Below, in pieces: positions 24,047 through 32,351 of a DNA stretch of 46,900 bases (positions within the stretch are counted from its first letter, which is position 1; every line of letters starts with the position of its first letter). The notes under the pieces were generated by a model. It had not been told where the DNA came from, did no database searches, and worked only from the letters and a program-made list of their open reading frames with translations. The DNA comes from an uncultured Bacteroides sp. (GTDB lineage: Bacteria; Bacteroidota; Bacteroidia; Bacteroidales; Bacteroidaceae). The translations under genes and the position numbers were made by a program. The stretch lies in the NCBI GenBank assembly GCA_949296855.1, contig CASFRN010000128.1, forward strand, positions 1 to 46,900, written 5' to 3'.

Positions 24047-26317
24047 ATGAAACACTATACCAATAAAATATTGCTGGGAGCACTTGCCATGGGCGCATTG
24101 TCCGCTTGTACGGACGACAGTATGCTGCCGTATGAAACAGGTTCGATGCCCGAAAGCCTCGCCCAGTACGAATACTTAAAGAATTACGATGTGCTGAAAA
24201 GCTACGTAAACCGTACGGAAAACCCGAACTTCAAGTTAGGCGTCGCCTTAACGGCAACGGATTTTACCGACGGAGGCCAGGTATACAGCTTGGCTTGCTC
24301 CAACTTCGATGAAATGACGGCAGGAAACGCCATGAAGTACGCATCGGTTGTAGGCAACGACGGATCGATGAACTTCTCTACCGTAACCAGCTTTATCGAT
24401 GCCGCCCGCCAAGCAGGCATGACCATTTACGGCCATACCCTTGCGTGGCACTCGCAACAGAACCTGACCTACCTGAACGGGCTGATAGCCCCGATTGTCA
24501 TTCCGGGCGAAGCCGGAAACGGTGGTTACTGCCTGATGCTGAAAAACGCCACGGCAGGAGCCAACATCTGGGACGCGCAGACTTGGTACCAGCTTCCTAC
24601 CCCGTTGCAAAGTGGAACGACGTATACGCTCAGCTTCATGGCACGGGCTTCGGCAGCTTACAACGACACGCAAATCTACCTGCAATGTTCGGACGGAGGC
24701 AACCAGGAATACCCCGGCGGATTCAATGTCGGCACCGAATGGCAACAGATTGACTTCACCTTTACGCCTACGGGCGCAACCGTAGACAAGATTGCGTTCA
24801 ACTTCGGTACGGCAGCCATCAACATTTACATCGACAATGTATCGCTGACCGGAGGAGGCTCTACCGAAAGCCTGATACCGAACGGCGATTTCGAAGACGG
24901 AACCATTACCGGATGGACTGGATGGACACCGGGCAACTTTGAAACCATCTCGGCAGAAGGCGAAGGATATAGCGAAGGTGGAGGTGGCACCTCATTGGAA
25001 GAGCTGTTGACAAACGGCGACTTCGAAGGGGACAACGAAACCAGCTATGTCATCCAAAGTGGCGGTACGACCTACGAATACATCACTCCCGGCTCGGACG
25101 GCACAGGACGGGCATTAGCCGTAACCAATCCCCAAGTACAGGCTAACGATTACGGTTCGCAGATGATATTCAATTTCTCTCCGGCGGCAGTACCCGGCGA
25201 TGTGTACGAATTCAGCGTAGACGTAAGGGCTGATGTAGCTTGCGCCATCACCACACAGGCACAATCGTCTCCCGGTGCTTACCTGCATTGGAATATGTTC
25301 GGTGATATCAATGTCACTACGGAATGGCAAACGTTCACCACTACCGTAACCATAGGTACAGGAGCAGAAGGACTGGAAGGATTAGGCGCAGTAGCATTAA
25401 ATTTCGGAAACACAGCAACCACCTACTACTTCGACAACCTATCATTCAAGAAACAAGTGGAAAGCACAGGCGGCCAAACCATCGAAATGACCCCCGAAGA
25501 AAAGAAAGACACGCTGACTTGGGCGATGGACAACTGGATTAGAGGCATGATGGAAGCTTGCGGCGGTTACGTCACCACGTGGGATGCAGTCAATGAAGCT
25601 ATATCCGGCGCAGATTACGATGGCGACGGCTATTATGACCTGCAATCAGCGACCAACGGTGACCCGGAAACCAACTTCTACTGGCCGGATTATTTAGGCA
25701 ACGAAGACTACGTGCCTATCGTTACCCAAGCGGCTGAAAAATATTTCACTGAAAACGGAGGCAACGCAGCAGACTTGAAGCTGTTCATCAACGATTACAA
25801 CCTGGAATCGTGGTGGGACGGCAACCAGAAGCTAAAGAGCCTGATTCACTGGATTGAAGTATGGGAAGCCAACGGAGCGAAGATTGACGGCATCGGCACA
25901 CAAATGCACGTAAGCTACATACTGAACGAAGCCGACCAAAAGGCTCAGGAAGACGCTATCGTCAATATGTTCCAACTGATGGCAGCTTCCGGCAAGCTCG
26001 TTAAGATTTCGGAATTGGATATGGGCATTGTAGAAAAAGCATTCGGCGAAGGCATTCCAACCGAAGAAGTGACCTACGAACAACAGTTGAAGATGGCCGA
26101 CTTCTACCAGTTCATTATCGAGAAATACTTCGAAATTATTCCGGCAAACCAGCGCTACGGCATTACGCAATGGTGCATTACCGATAGCCCCGCAGGTTCC
26201 GGTTGGCGCGCTGGCCTTCCGGTTGGTTTGTGGGATGCGAACTACAACCGCAAGCCGGCATACGCAGGCTTTGCCAACGGCTTGGCAGGAAACGTCATCG
26301 CAACCCCTCAACCCTAA
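24047..26317 (+). CDS. xyn10: GH10 endo-beta-1,4-xylanase split by two carbohydrate-binding modules
   Basis: A surface lipoprotein (LGALAMGALSAC, Cys21) that cuts the xylan main chain with retention. The ATG at 24047 is preferred to an in-frame TTG at 24038. It has 756 residues. The GH10 barrel starts at about 40 (LGVALTATDF, then YGHTLAWHSQ with H130, W134 and H135) and is interrupted at about 150. Residues about 155-270 and 315-470 are two CBM4/CBM22-like beta-sandwich modules (GGYCLMLKNATAGANIW, and LLTNGDFEGDNETSY to YYFDNLSF). The barrel resumes at about 480 with the acid/base Glu517 (TTWDAVNEA) and the nucleophile Glu656 (VKISELDMG). This inserted architecture is known from Bacteroides/Prevotella xus loci. 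A strong terminator follows. Confidence 0.95.
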   Translation: MKHYTNKILLGALAMGALSACTDDSMLPYETGSMPESLAQYEYLKNYDVLKSYVNRTENPNFKLGVALTATDFTDGGQVYSLACSNFDEMTAGNAMKYASVVGNDGSMNFSTVTSFIDAARQAGMTIYGHTLAWHSQQNLTYLNGLIAPIVIPGEAGNGGYCLMLKNATAGANIWDAQTWYQLPTPLQSGTTYTLSFMARASAAYNDTQIYLQCSDGGNQEYPGGFNVGTEWQQIDFTFTPTGATVDKIAFNFGTAAINIYIDNVSLTGGGSTESLIPNGDFEDGTITGWTGWTPGNFETISAEGEGYSEGGGGTSLEELLTNGDFEGDNETSYVIQSGGTTYEYITPGSDGTGRALAVTNPQVQANDYGSQMIFNFSPAAVPGDVYEFSVDVRADVACAITTQAQSSPGAYLHWNMFGDINVTTEWQTFTTTVTIGTGAEGLEGLGAVALNFGNTATTYYFDNLSFKKQVESTGGQTIEMTPEEKKDTLTWAMDNWIRGMMEACGGYVTTWDAVNEAISGADYDGDGYYDLQSATNGDPETNFYWPDYLGNEDYVPIVTQAAEKYFTENGGNAADLKLFINDYNLESWWDGNQKLKSLIHWIEVWEANGAKIDGIGTQMHVSYILNEADQKAQEDAIVNMFQLMAASGKLVKISELDMGIVEKAFGEGIPTEEVTYEQQLKMADFYQFIIEKYFEIIPANQRYGITQWCITDSPAGSGWRAGLPVGLWDANYNRKPAYAGFANGLAGNVIATPQP

Positions 26318-26364
26318 CCGCGATGCAATAAAGGCTTCTCTCTAAGCTTTGATTCATAATGTAA

Positions 26365-26409
26365 ATCTGCCACTGTTTTTGCACACGCAAAAACGTGGCA
26401 GATTTTTTT
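26365..26409 (+). terminator. Strong intrinsic terminator after xyn10
   Basis: The stem ATCTGCCAC (26365-26373) with GTGGCAGAT (26395-26403) continues inward with GTTTTTGC/GCAAAAAC after a one-base bulge, giving 17 pairs and an ACAC loop. TTTTTT follows directly (26404-26409). It separates the xus operon from the GH115 gene. Confidence 0.9.
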
Positions 26410-26487
26410 ATCAGACAGCTCCGCCACAGTCAGCCTCACCGGGAAAGCGAGCCACCGCACACGAATGACAAAAGCCTTCCCCCCCGT

Positions 26488-26558
26488 ATGTAACATGGGT
26501 GTACGATTTTGAAACATACGTGTATGCCCAAATACATGAAAGAACAAATCAGAAACAT
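26488..26558 (+). promoter_or_regulatory. Phased operator array upstream of the GH115 gene
   Basis: Repeat starts: 26488 (ATGTAACAT), 26509 (TTGAAACAT), 26529 (CAAATACAT) and 26550 (CAGAAACAT), with steps of 21, 20 and 21 bp. Flanks are shared with the xusA array, for example AACATACGTG at 26513-26522 and at 12190-12199. The last copy ends 29 nt before the -7 element at 26588, as at xusA. The rest of the 340-bp gap holds the xyn10 terminator and no gene. Confidence 0.7.
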
Positions 26559-26587
26559 CCGTGAACGGCACTTTGGCAATTATTTTA

Positions 26588-26595
26588 TATTTTTG
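26588..26595 (+). promoter_or_regulatory. -7 promoter element of the GH115 gene
   Basis: TATTTTTG followed by C matches TAnnTTTG. No TTTG box lies 19 bp upstream, consistent with activator dependence through the adjacent array. The start codon is 62 nt farther on. Confidence 0.55.
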
Positions 26596-26657
26596 CTTCA
26601 TGGAAGTACGCTGATTCTAACAACCTAAATACTATAAACCTAAAAAACAAAAGACGT

Positions 26658-29225
26658 ATGAAAAGACTAAGCATCTCATTCCTGCTTCTGTTCGGCCTGC
26701 TCTGCACCTACGCGGCGGAACCGTTCATCGTGTTCAACCGGACAGACGCGGCATTCCCCGTAGTAAGCGGCGGAAAGCCATGCCCCATCCTGGTGGACAG
26801 CAACGAAGACTCAGCCATCCTGATTGCCGTGCAAAACCTGCAAGAAGACTTCCTCCGGGTAACGGGCACGAAAGCCGAAGCGGCAAACACGCCAGCCGCC
26901 AACCAGTACATCTTGGTAGGCAGCGTAACCTCGCCCTACATCAAGCAACTGTTTAAAGACGGCAAGCTGGACAAGAAAGAACTGGAAGGCAAAAACGAAA
27001 AATACATCATCCAGACCGTAGACCAACCGACGGAAGGAGTAGACCGCGCACTGGTGATCGCCGGAAGCGACCGCCGCGGAACGGTGTACGGCATCTACGA
27101 ACTGTCGGAACAAATGGGCGTATCGCCTTGGTACTGGTGGATGGACGTACCCGTCGCCAAACAGACCGAAGTGTATGCCAAAGCCGGCAGCTATACCGAC
27201 GGCGAACCTGCCGTGAAATACCGCGGCATCTTCCTCAATGACGAAGCCCCCTGCCTTACCTCGTGGGTGAAGAACACGTATGGCACCAATTACGGCGACC
27301 ACCGCTTCTACGCACGCGTGTTCGAACTCATCCTGCGCCTGAAGGGCAACTACCTGTGGCCCGCCATGTGGGGATGGGCATTCTATGCCGACGACCTTGA
27401 AAACGGCAAGACCGCCGACCAAATGGGGGTATGCATCGGCACCTCGCACCACGAACCGATGGCACGCAACCACCAGGAATATGCCCGCAACCGCGAGAAA
27501 TACGGCGCATGGAACTACGCGACCAATCCCGAAGGGCTGAACCGCTTCTTCCGTGAAGGCATCGAACGCATGAAAGGCACCGAAGACGTAGTGACCATCG
27601 GCATGCGCGGCGACGGCGATGCCGCCATGGGCGGTGAAGAAGGCAAAGACCATGAATACACGCCGCAATTCGAGAAGAACATGAAACTGATGGAAGACAT
27701 CTTCAAGAACCAACGCCGCATCATCAAGGAAGTGACCGGACGCCCTGCCAAGGAAACGCCGCAGCTATGGGCACTTTATAAAGAGGTATTGGAATACTAC
27801 GAACGCGGGCTGCGTGTGCCCGACGATGTCATCCTGCTGCTGTGCGACGACAACTGGGGCAATGTGCGCCGCCTGCCCAACGCCGAAGAGCGCAAGCATC
27901 CGGGCGGCTGGGGGATGTATTACCACGTAGACTATGTAGGCGCGCCGCGCAACTCAAAATGGCTTAACGTCACCCCGATACAGAACATGTGGGAACAACT
28001 GCAACTGACGTACGACTACGGAGTGGATAAACTATGGGTGCTGAACGTGGGCGACCTGAAGCCGATGGAATACCCCATCACCCTCTTCCTTGACATGGCT
28101 TGGAACCCGAAAAAATACAATGCGGACAACTTGCTGCAACATACCCGCGACTTCTGCGCCGCAGCCTTCGGCGAAGACCAGGCAGACGAAGCCACCCGCA
28201 TCTTGAACCTCTGCTGCAAATACAACGGACGCAGCACTGCCGAAATGCTGGACCGTACGGTATATAACCTGGAAACAGGCGAATGGCGGCAAGTAACAGG
28301 CGACTACGCCCAACTGGAAGCGGAAGCCTTGCGCCAGTACATCAGCCTGAAACCCGAATACCGTGACGCATACAAGCAACTCATCCTCTTCCCCGTACAA
28401 GCGATGGCGAACCTGCACGAGATGTATTACGCACAGGCGATGAACCTCAAGCTGTATGCCGAAGGGAATCCCGCCGCCAACGAATGGGCAGACAAGGTAG
28501 AAAAAGCGTTCGCACGCGACAAAGCGCTGTGTGACGACTACAACCACACGATGGCCGGCGGCAAATGGAACGGCATGATGACCCAGAAGCACATCGGCTA
28601 CACCTCGTGGAACGATGCGTTCCCAGCCGACAAGCTGCCCGAAATCCGCCGCATCGACCATCCGGAAGCAGCCGCAGGCGGCTATGTATTCACCGGGAAA
28701 GACGGCTATGTAGCGATGGAAGCCGAACACTATTTCGCCGCAGCCAACGCACAAGAAGCCCAATGGACGGTACTGCCGTACATGGGACGCACGCTGAGTG
28801 CCATGGCATTGATGCCTTACACCGTACCCACAGACGGAGCGTCGCTGTCGTACAAACTGGCAATCCCTGAAAAAGCGGACTCGGTAACGGTGCATATCAT
28901 CGTGAAGTCTACCCTCGCTTTCCACAACAAGGAAGGACACAAATATGCCGTAGGATTTGAAGGCGGACAAGAAGAGACCGTCAACTTCAACCACAACTTG
29001 AACGAAGACCCGGAAAACATCTACAGCATTTACTATCCGACGGTAGCCCGCCGCGTGGTAGAAAAGAAAGTACGCATGAAGCTTCCGGCATCGGCAGACG
29101 GTACGTACACCTTGAACTTCCGTCCGCAAGACCCGGGCATCGTGCTCGAAAAGATTGTCGTAGACTACGGAGGCTACCAGCCGTCGTACCTCTTCGGGGC
29201 AGAGTCGCCGTGCAAGCGGAAATAA
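26658..29225 (+). CDS. agu115: GH115 xylan alpha-1,2-glucuronidase
   Basis: This encodes 855 residues. A cleavable signal peptide (ISFLLLFGLLCTYAAEP) indicates export, probably to the periplasm, without a lipobox. GH115 enzymes remove (4-O-methyl-)glucuronic acid from internal and terminal xylose of glucuronoxylan. Family features visible are the N-terminal alpha/beta domain (VIAGSDRRGTVYGIYELSEQ), the barrel start VKYRGIFLNDEAPCLTSW, LRLKGNYLWPAMWGWAFY, IGTSHHEPMARNHQEYA, VTIGMRGDGDAAMGGEE, and VILLLCDDNWGNVRRLP. A helical domain follows, then a C-terminal beta region (about 670-850; YVAMEAEHYFAAANA, IVLEKIVVDYGGYQPSY). It has its own promoter and an operator array shared with xusA. Confidence 0.95.
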   Translation: MKRLSISFLLLFGLLCTYAAEPFIVFNRTDAAFPVVSGGKPCPILVDSNEDSAILIAVQNLQEDFLRVTGTKAEAANTPAANQYILVGSVTSPYIKQLFKDGKLDKKELEGKNEKYIIQTVDQPTEGVDRALVIAGSDRRGTVYGIYELSEQMGVSPWYWWMDVPVAKQTEVYAKAGSYTDGEPAVKYRGIFLNDEAPCLTSWVKNTYGTNYGDHRFYARVFELILRLKGNYLWPAMWGWAFYADDLENGKTADQMGVCIGTSHHEPMARNHQEYARNREKYGAWNYATNPEGLNRFFREGIERMKGTEDVVTIGMRGDGDAAMGGEEGKDHEYTPQFEKNMKLMEDIFKNQRRIIKEVTGRPAKETPQLWALYKEVLEYYERGLRVPDDVILLLCDDNWGNVRRLPNAEERKHPGGWGMYYHVDYVGAPRNSKWLNVTPIQNMWEQLQLTYDYGVDKLWVLNVGDLKPMEYPITLFLDMAWNPKKYNADNLLQHTRDFCAAAFGEDQADEATRILNLCCKYNGRSTAEMLDRTVYNLETGEWRQVTGDYAQLEAEALRQYISLKPEYRDAYKQLILFPVQAMANLHEMYYAQAMNLKLYAEGNPAANEWADKVEKAFARDKALCDDYNHTMAGGKWNGMMTQKHIGYTSWNDAFPADKLPEIRRIDHPEAAAGGYVFTGKDGYVAMEAEHYFAAANAQEAQWTVLPYMGRTLSAMALMPYTVPTDGASLSYKLAIPEKADSVTVHIIVKSTLAFHNKEGHKYAVGFEGGQEETVNFNHNLNEDPENIYSIYYPTVARRVVEKKVRMKLPASADGTYTLNFRPQDPGIVLEKIVVDYGGYQPSYLFGAESPCKRK

Positions 29226-29295
29226 TTTTATGAATATCTGCATTTTGCCATAGCACACAGAGGAACACAGACATTCATTAATAATTTTTTAACCG

Positions 29296-29403
29296 AACGA
29301 GGCTGTCTCAAAATTGAAATAAGCTTTCATTTTGTCATCCTGAGCGCAGTGAAGAATGACATTACTTTTTGATAGGCAATTCTCATTTTGAGACAGCCTC
29401 GTT
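29296..29403. repeat. MITE-like inverted repeat element between convergent genes
   Basis: The 19-nt perfect arms AACGAGGCTGTCTCAAAAT (29296-29314) and its complement (29385-29403) enclose about 70 nt containing TCATCCTGAGCGCAGTGAAG. The element lies 70 nt after the GH115 stop codon and directly before the end of the histidine kinase gene. T/A-rich flanks on both sides could let it work as a two-way terminator. Arms and core have the look of a dispersed Bacteroidales repeat. Confidence 0.8.
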
Positions 29404-29406
29404 TAT

Positions 29407-30711
29407 TTATTCGAACTCTAAAACAAACGTGGTATTCCAGCCGTTCGTCCCGGCACGAAGCAGGCTGATGCTCCCATTCGAAAGCTTCATAATCTGACGG
29501 GAAAGCGAAAGGCCGATGCCGCTACCTCCCGCACGAGTGGTAAAGAAAGGCACGAAAATCTGCTCGGCTTCGGCTTCCGGAATGGCAGGCCCGTCGTTGC
29601 TGATATATACGAAAATATGTTCGTCCGGTGCACTGTAGGCACGTATATGAATGCATCCTTCCGCCTCCCCAATCGACTGCACTGCATTTTTCAGGATGTT
29701 TATCAACACTTGCCGGATGAGGTTCGGGTCGGCATACAGCATCAATCCGGAAGGTTCAATCTGCAAGGTAAGCGAAACGGTATCGGGAATCAGGCTCAGC
29801 CCTTGTATCTGACGAAGCAAATCCAGCAGATAAAAAGGTTCGGGCGAGGGTTTCTGCAAAGCGGAAAATTTCCGGTAACTGTCTACAAAAGAGACCAGCC
29901 CCGCCGAGGTTTCGTGTATCGCGCGGATGCCCTCATAAATCGGGCTTTCCATCACATCCCGCCGCTTCAGGAAAGTCTCGCTCAGCGACGAGATGGGCGC
30001 AATGGAATTCATTATCTCGTGCGTCAATACCCGCGTCAGCTTAATCCACGAATCCAGTTCCTTGGCATCCAATTCGCTACGGATGTCATTCAACGTAAGG
30101 ATACGCACGCTTTCTTCCCCCAACTGCATCCCGGCAGCACGTACCGACAGTTGCACTTCGCCCTTCGCCGTAGCAAACTGCAGGTTGCAGCGCTCTCCCG
30201 CTTTCAAGGTACGCAACAAATGGGGCACTTCGGAGCCGTAACGCTCCAATTGCTTCAACGTACTGAGTATCGGGACTCCCAACAGACGCGCCGCCGCCGG
30301 ATTGGTCTGCACCACAGCCTGTTTCTCATCGAGCACGATAACCCCCGAACTGACACCGGACAATATCTGTTCGTAAAAGCGTTCGCGTTGTTCCATCAAT
30401 TGCTTCTGCTCGCCCATCAGTTCGCCAAAGCGGTTCAAGGTTTCTTGCAACACCCGCTCTCCTCCCGAAAAGCCATACAACGGAAGGCGGAAGGAATAGT
30501 CCCGATTGCGGATGGCTTCCAGCATCAACCAGCTTTTCTCACGCAACTGCTGCTGTATCCGGTAGGAAATCCATGCGGCAACCCCACAACAGACACCACC
30601 AATCACACCTGCCCACCAACTGCCTTTCAAGACAGCTACCGTAAGCAACGAAATGCCGACCACCCAAACCGCCAAGCGGGAAAAAGCCCGATACCCCCAC
30701 CTATAACCCAT
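29407..30711 (-). CDS. Sensor histidine kinase paired with the NtrC-type regulator
   Basis: This encodes 434 residues. Two membrane segments (about 12-30 and 33-50) with almost no periplasmic loop suggest cytoplasmic or membrane sensing. A linker and PAS-like domain cover about 105-205 (ERFYEQILSGVSSGVIVLDE). The H-box is VLTHEIMNSIAPI with His231. The C-terminal ATPase domain has the N box (LINILKNAVQSIGE), FVYISNDGPAIP and GSGIGLSLSRQIM. The kinase resembles NtrB/NtrY types of Bacteroidetes. Its start overlaps the regulator stop by 11 nt, so the two are translationally coupled. It should phosphorylate Asp55 of the regulator. Confidence 0.92.
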   Translation of the reverse strand: MGYRWGYRAFSRLAVWVVGISLLTVAVLKGSWWAGVIGGVCCGVAAWISYRIQQQLREKSWLMLEAIRNRDYSFRLPLYGFSGGERVLQETLNRFGELMGEQKQLMEQRERFYEQILSGVSSGVIVLDEKQAVVQTNPAAARLLGVPILSTLKQLERYGSEVPHLLRTLKAGERCNLQFATAKGEVQLSVRAAGMQLGEESVRILTLNDIRSELDAKELDSWIKLTRVLTHEIMNSIAPISSLSETFLKRRDVMESPIYEGIRAIHETSAGLVSFVDSYRKFSALQKPSPEPFYLLDLLRQIQGLSLIPDTVSLTLQIEPSGLMLYADPNLIRQVLINILKNAVQSIGEAEGCIHIRAYSAPDEHIFVYISNDGPAIPEAEAEQIFVPFFTTRAGGSGIGLSLSRQIMKLSNGSISLLRAGTNGWNTTFVLEFE

Positions 30712-32077
30712 AACGCTTCATTTTATTATAAAGAGTCTGACGGGTAATTCCCAACTTCGATGCCGCCTGCGACAGATTACTGCCGCATTGCTCCAAAGCC
30801 TGGCTTATCAAGACACGTTCCATTTCATCCAACGTATGAAAAGCAGGCCCGTCCTTTTCTTCCGCAATCTGTGCGGTCTCTTTTTCCGTTGCTGCATCCA
30901 ATTGTAACGACTCGGCACGCAATTCACTATCATCAGAAAGAATTACTGCCTTCTCTATCGTGTGTTGCAATTCGCGGATATTGCCATACCACGGATGTGC
31001 CAACAAACGTGCTGCCGCATCAGGGGCAAACGTTCCGTTTGTCCGTCCGTATTGTTTGGCATAACGTTCCAAAAACAGCCGTGCCAATGGAAGAATATCT
31101 TCTTTCCGTTCCCGAAGCGAAGGGATATGCAAGTGAATGGTATTGATACGATAAAGCAAGTCTTCGCGGAACTCGCCTTTGCGCACCATTTCGTCCAAAT
31201 CACGGTTCGTAGCACAAATCAGGCGGATATTGGTAGGCTGGGGCGTATTGCTTCCCACTTTAATGAAACTCCGCTTTTGGATAACCGTCAACAGCTTTGC
31301 TTGCAGATAATAAGGCAGATTGGCTATTTCGTCCAAGAATAACGTCCCGCCATCAGCCGCTTCAAAACGCCCGATACGGTCTGAATGCGCATCGGTAAAC
31401 GAACCTTTCACATGACCGAACAATTCGCTTTCGAACAACGATTCGGTAATGGCACCCATATCCACCACTACCATCGGACCGTCCTTGCGGTTTGAAAGGC
31501 GATGGATTTCGCGTGCCAGCATATCTTTTCCCGTTCCATTCTCGCCGGTAATCAAAATATTGGCATCCGTAATGCTTACTTTTTCCACCAACTTCCGCAA
31601 AGGACGGATAGCAGGCGAATTCCCCCAATACATCGCCGCATCGGTTCCGTTCGACTTTACCGCCGTGCGCTTCTTTTCTTTCTTAGACGCGCATACCTTA
31701 TTATATACATCCGTCAAGGTCTGAATCAGCTTGTCGTTATTCCATGGCTTGACGATAAAATCGGCAGCACCTTCCTTGATGCCTGTCACCGCCAGGTCGA
31801 TATCAGCGTATGCGGTAAACAACACCACACCCGCTTGCGGACGAAGGCGGCGAACCTCCCTCAACCAATAAAGCCCTTCGTTTCCATTGTTGATGCCTGA
31901 AGCAAAATTCATATCCAACAATACGACATCCACTTCATTTTGCGACAACACCGTAGGTATCGTCACCGGTGAATCGAGCGTCAGGATGCGTGCAAAATAA
32001 TCCACCAACAGGTATCGCAACGAAGTCAATATATTGCGGTTATCGTCTACAACCAATAAAGTGCCTTGTTTCATCAT
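30701..32077 (-). CDS. NtrC-family sigma-54-dependent response regulator
   Basis: An in-frame GTG start exists at 32116, but the ATG pair at 32077/32074 (MMKQGTLLVVDDNRN) fits the receiver domain start; this gives 458 residues. The receiver covers 1-125 with phospho-acceptor Asp55 (VVLLDMNFASG). The AAA+ domain covers about 150-390 with Walker A GENGTGKD and Walker B GGTLFLDEIANL. The sigma-54 contact loop reads GSFTDA where GAFTGA is canonical. A C-terminal Fis-type helix-turn-helix covers about 420-458 (NLSQAASKLGITRQTLYNKM). It is divergent from an operon that has a sigma-54 promoter and two palindromic enhancer sites, its likely target. Confidence 0.94.
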   Translation of the reverse strand: MMKQGTLLVVDDNRNILTSLRYLLVDYFARILTLDSPVTIPTVLSQNEVDVVLLDMNFASGINNGNEGLYWLREVRRLRPQAGVVLFTAYADIDLAVTGIKEGAADFIVKPWNNDKLIQTLTDVYNKVCASKKEKKRTAVKSNGTDAAMYWGNSPAIRPLRKLVEKVSITDANILITGENGTGKDMLAREIHRLSNRKDGPMVVVDMGAITESLFESELFGHVKGSFTDAHSDRIGRFEAADGGTLFLDEIANLPYYLQAKLLTVIQKRSFIKVGSNTPQPTNIRLICATNRDLDEMVRKGEFREDLLYRINTIHLHIPSLRERKEDILPLARLFLERYAKQYGRTNGTFAPDAAARLLAHPWYGNIRELQHTIEKAVILSDDSELRAESLQLDAATEKETAQIAEEKDGPAFHTLDEMERVLISQALEQCGSNLSQAASKLGITRQTLYNKMKRYGL

Positions 32078-32101
32078 TGTTCTGTTAATGTTTATATGAT
32101 T

Positions 32102-32162
32102 CACCACAGAGGTCACAGAGTATCACAGAGGAAAATTTTAAGACTCTGTGCGCCTCTGTGGT
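32102..32162. repeat. Intergenic palindrome (CACAGAG variant)
   Basis: CACCACAGAGGTCACAGAGT (32102-32121) pairs with ACTCTGTGCGCCTCTGTGGT (32143-32162) with a small gap. It lies in the leader of the regulator gene, between its promoter and start codon, so it would form a hairpin in the 5' UTR. It is a variant of the element at 5604-5656. Confidence 0.7.
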
Positions 32163-32174
32163 AAATAGATACTG

Positions 32175-32182
32175 CAAAGATA
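32175..32182 (-). promoter_or_regulatory. -7 element for the regulator-kinase operon
   Basis: TATCTTTG on the minus strand, followed by CAG, fits TAnnTTTG. The -33 box is not clear. The palindromic site at 32214-32232 begins 31 bp upstream of this element, so the regulator could also control its own promoter. Confidence 0.45.
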
Positions 32183-32213
32183 CGCAAAGAAACAATATGC
32201 CCTATCACGTTCA

Positions 32214-32254
32214 GTGTCTAATTATTTGACACCGAGTGTCTAATTTTTAGACAC
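32214..32254 (+). promoter_or_regulatory. Tandem palindromic enhancer sites for the NtrC-type regulator
   Basis: GTGTCTAATTATTTGACAC (32214-32232) and GTGTCTAATTTTTAGACAC (32236-32254) are 19-bp dyads. The second is perfect in its 8-nt arms. Their centres are 22 bp apart, two helical turns, so two dimers would bind on the same face. They lie about 75-97 bp upstream of the -12 box of the sigma-54 promoter, the usual place for upstream activating sequences. Confidence 0.85.
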
Positions 32255-32305
32255 TTCCTAATATGTTAAATTACGTAACAACCTACGAATCAACACCTTA
32301 ATATT

Positions 32306-32321
32306 TTGGCACGATATTTGC
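32306..32321 (+). promoter_or_regulatory. Sigma-54 (-24/-12) promoter of the export operon
   Basis: TTGGCACGATATTTGC matches the consensus TGGCAC-N5-TTGC. The invariant GG (32308-32309) and GC (32320-32321) are separated by exactly 10 bp. Transcription should start near 32333, 19 nt before the TolC start codon. It is the best sigma-54 promoter I found in the window. Confidence 0.9.
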
Positions 32322-32351
32322 GTGTAATTTAGCAAAAACAAGAACGAAATA

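Noticed and set aside
26410-26480. Small coding region upstream of GH115
   Set aside because: Open frames here lack a plausible start, signal or family pattern; the stretch is between terminator and operator array.
28032-29258. A 408-codon open frame antisense to GH115
   Set aside because: The GH115 frame has continuous family motifs. The antisense product is rich in Val/Phe/His/Arg as expected from reversed codons and has no start context.
32078-32116. Upstream GTG start of the NtrC-type regulator
   Set aside because: It lies in the palindromic repeat and would add a non-family tail. The ATG pair at 32077/32074 matches receiver-domain starts.
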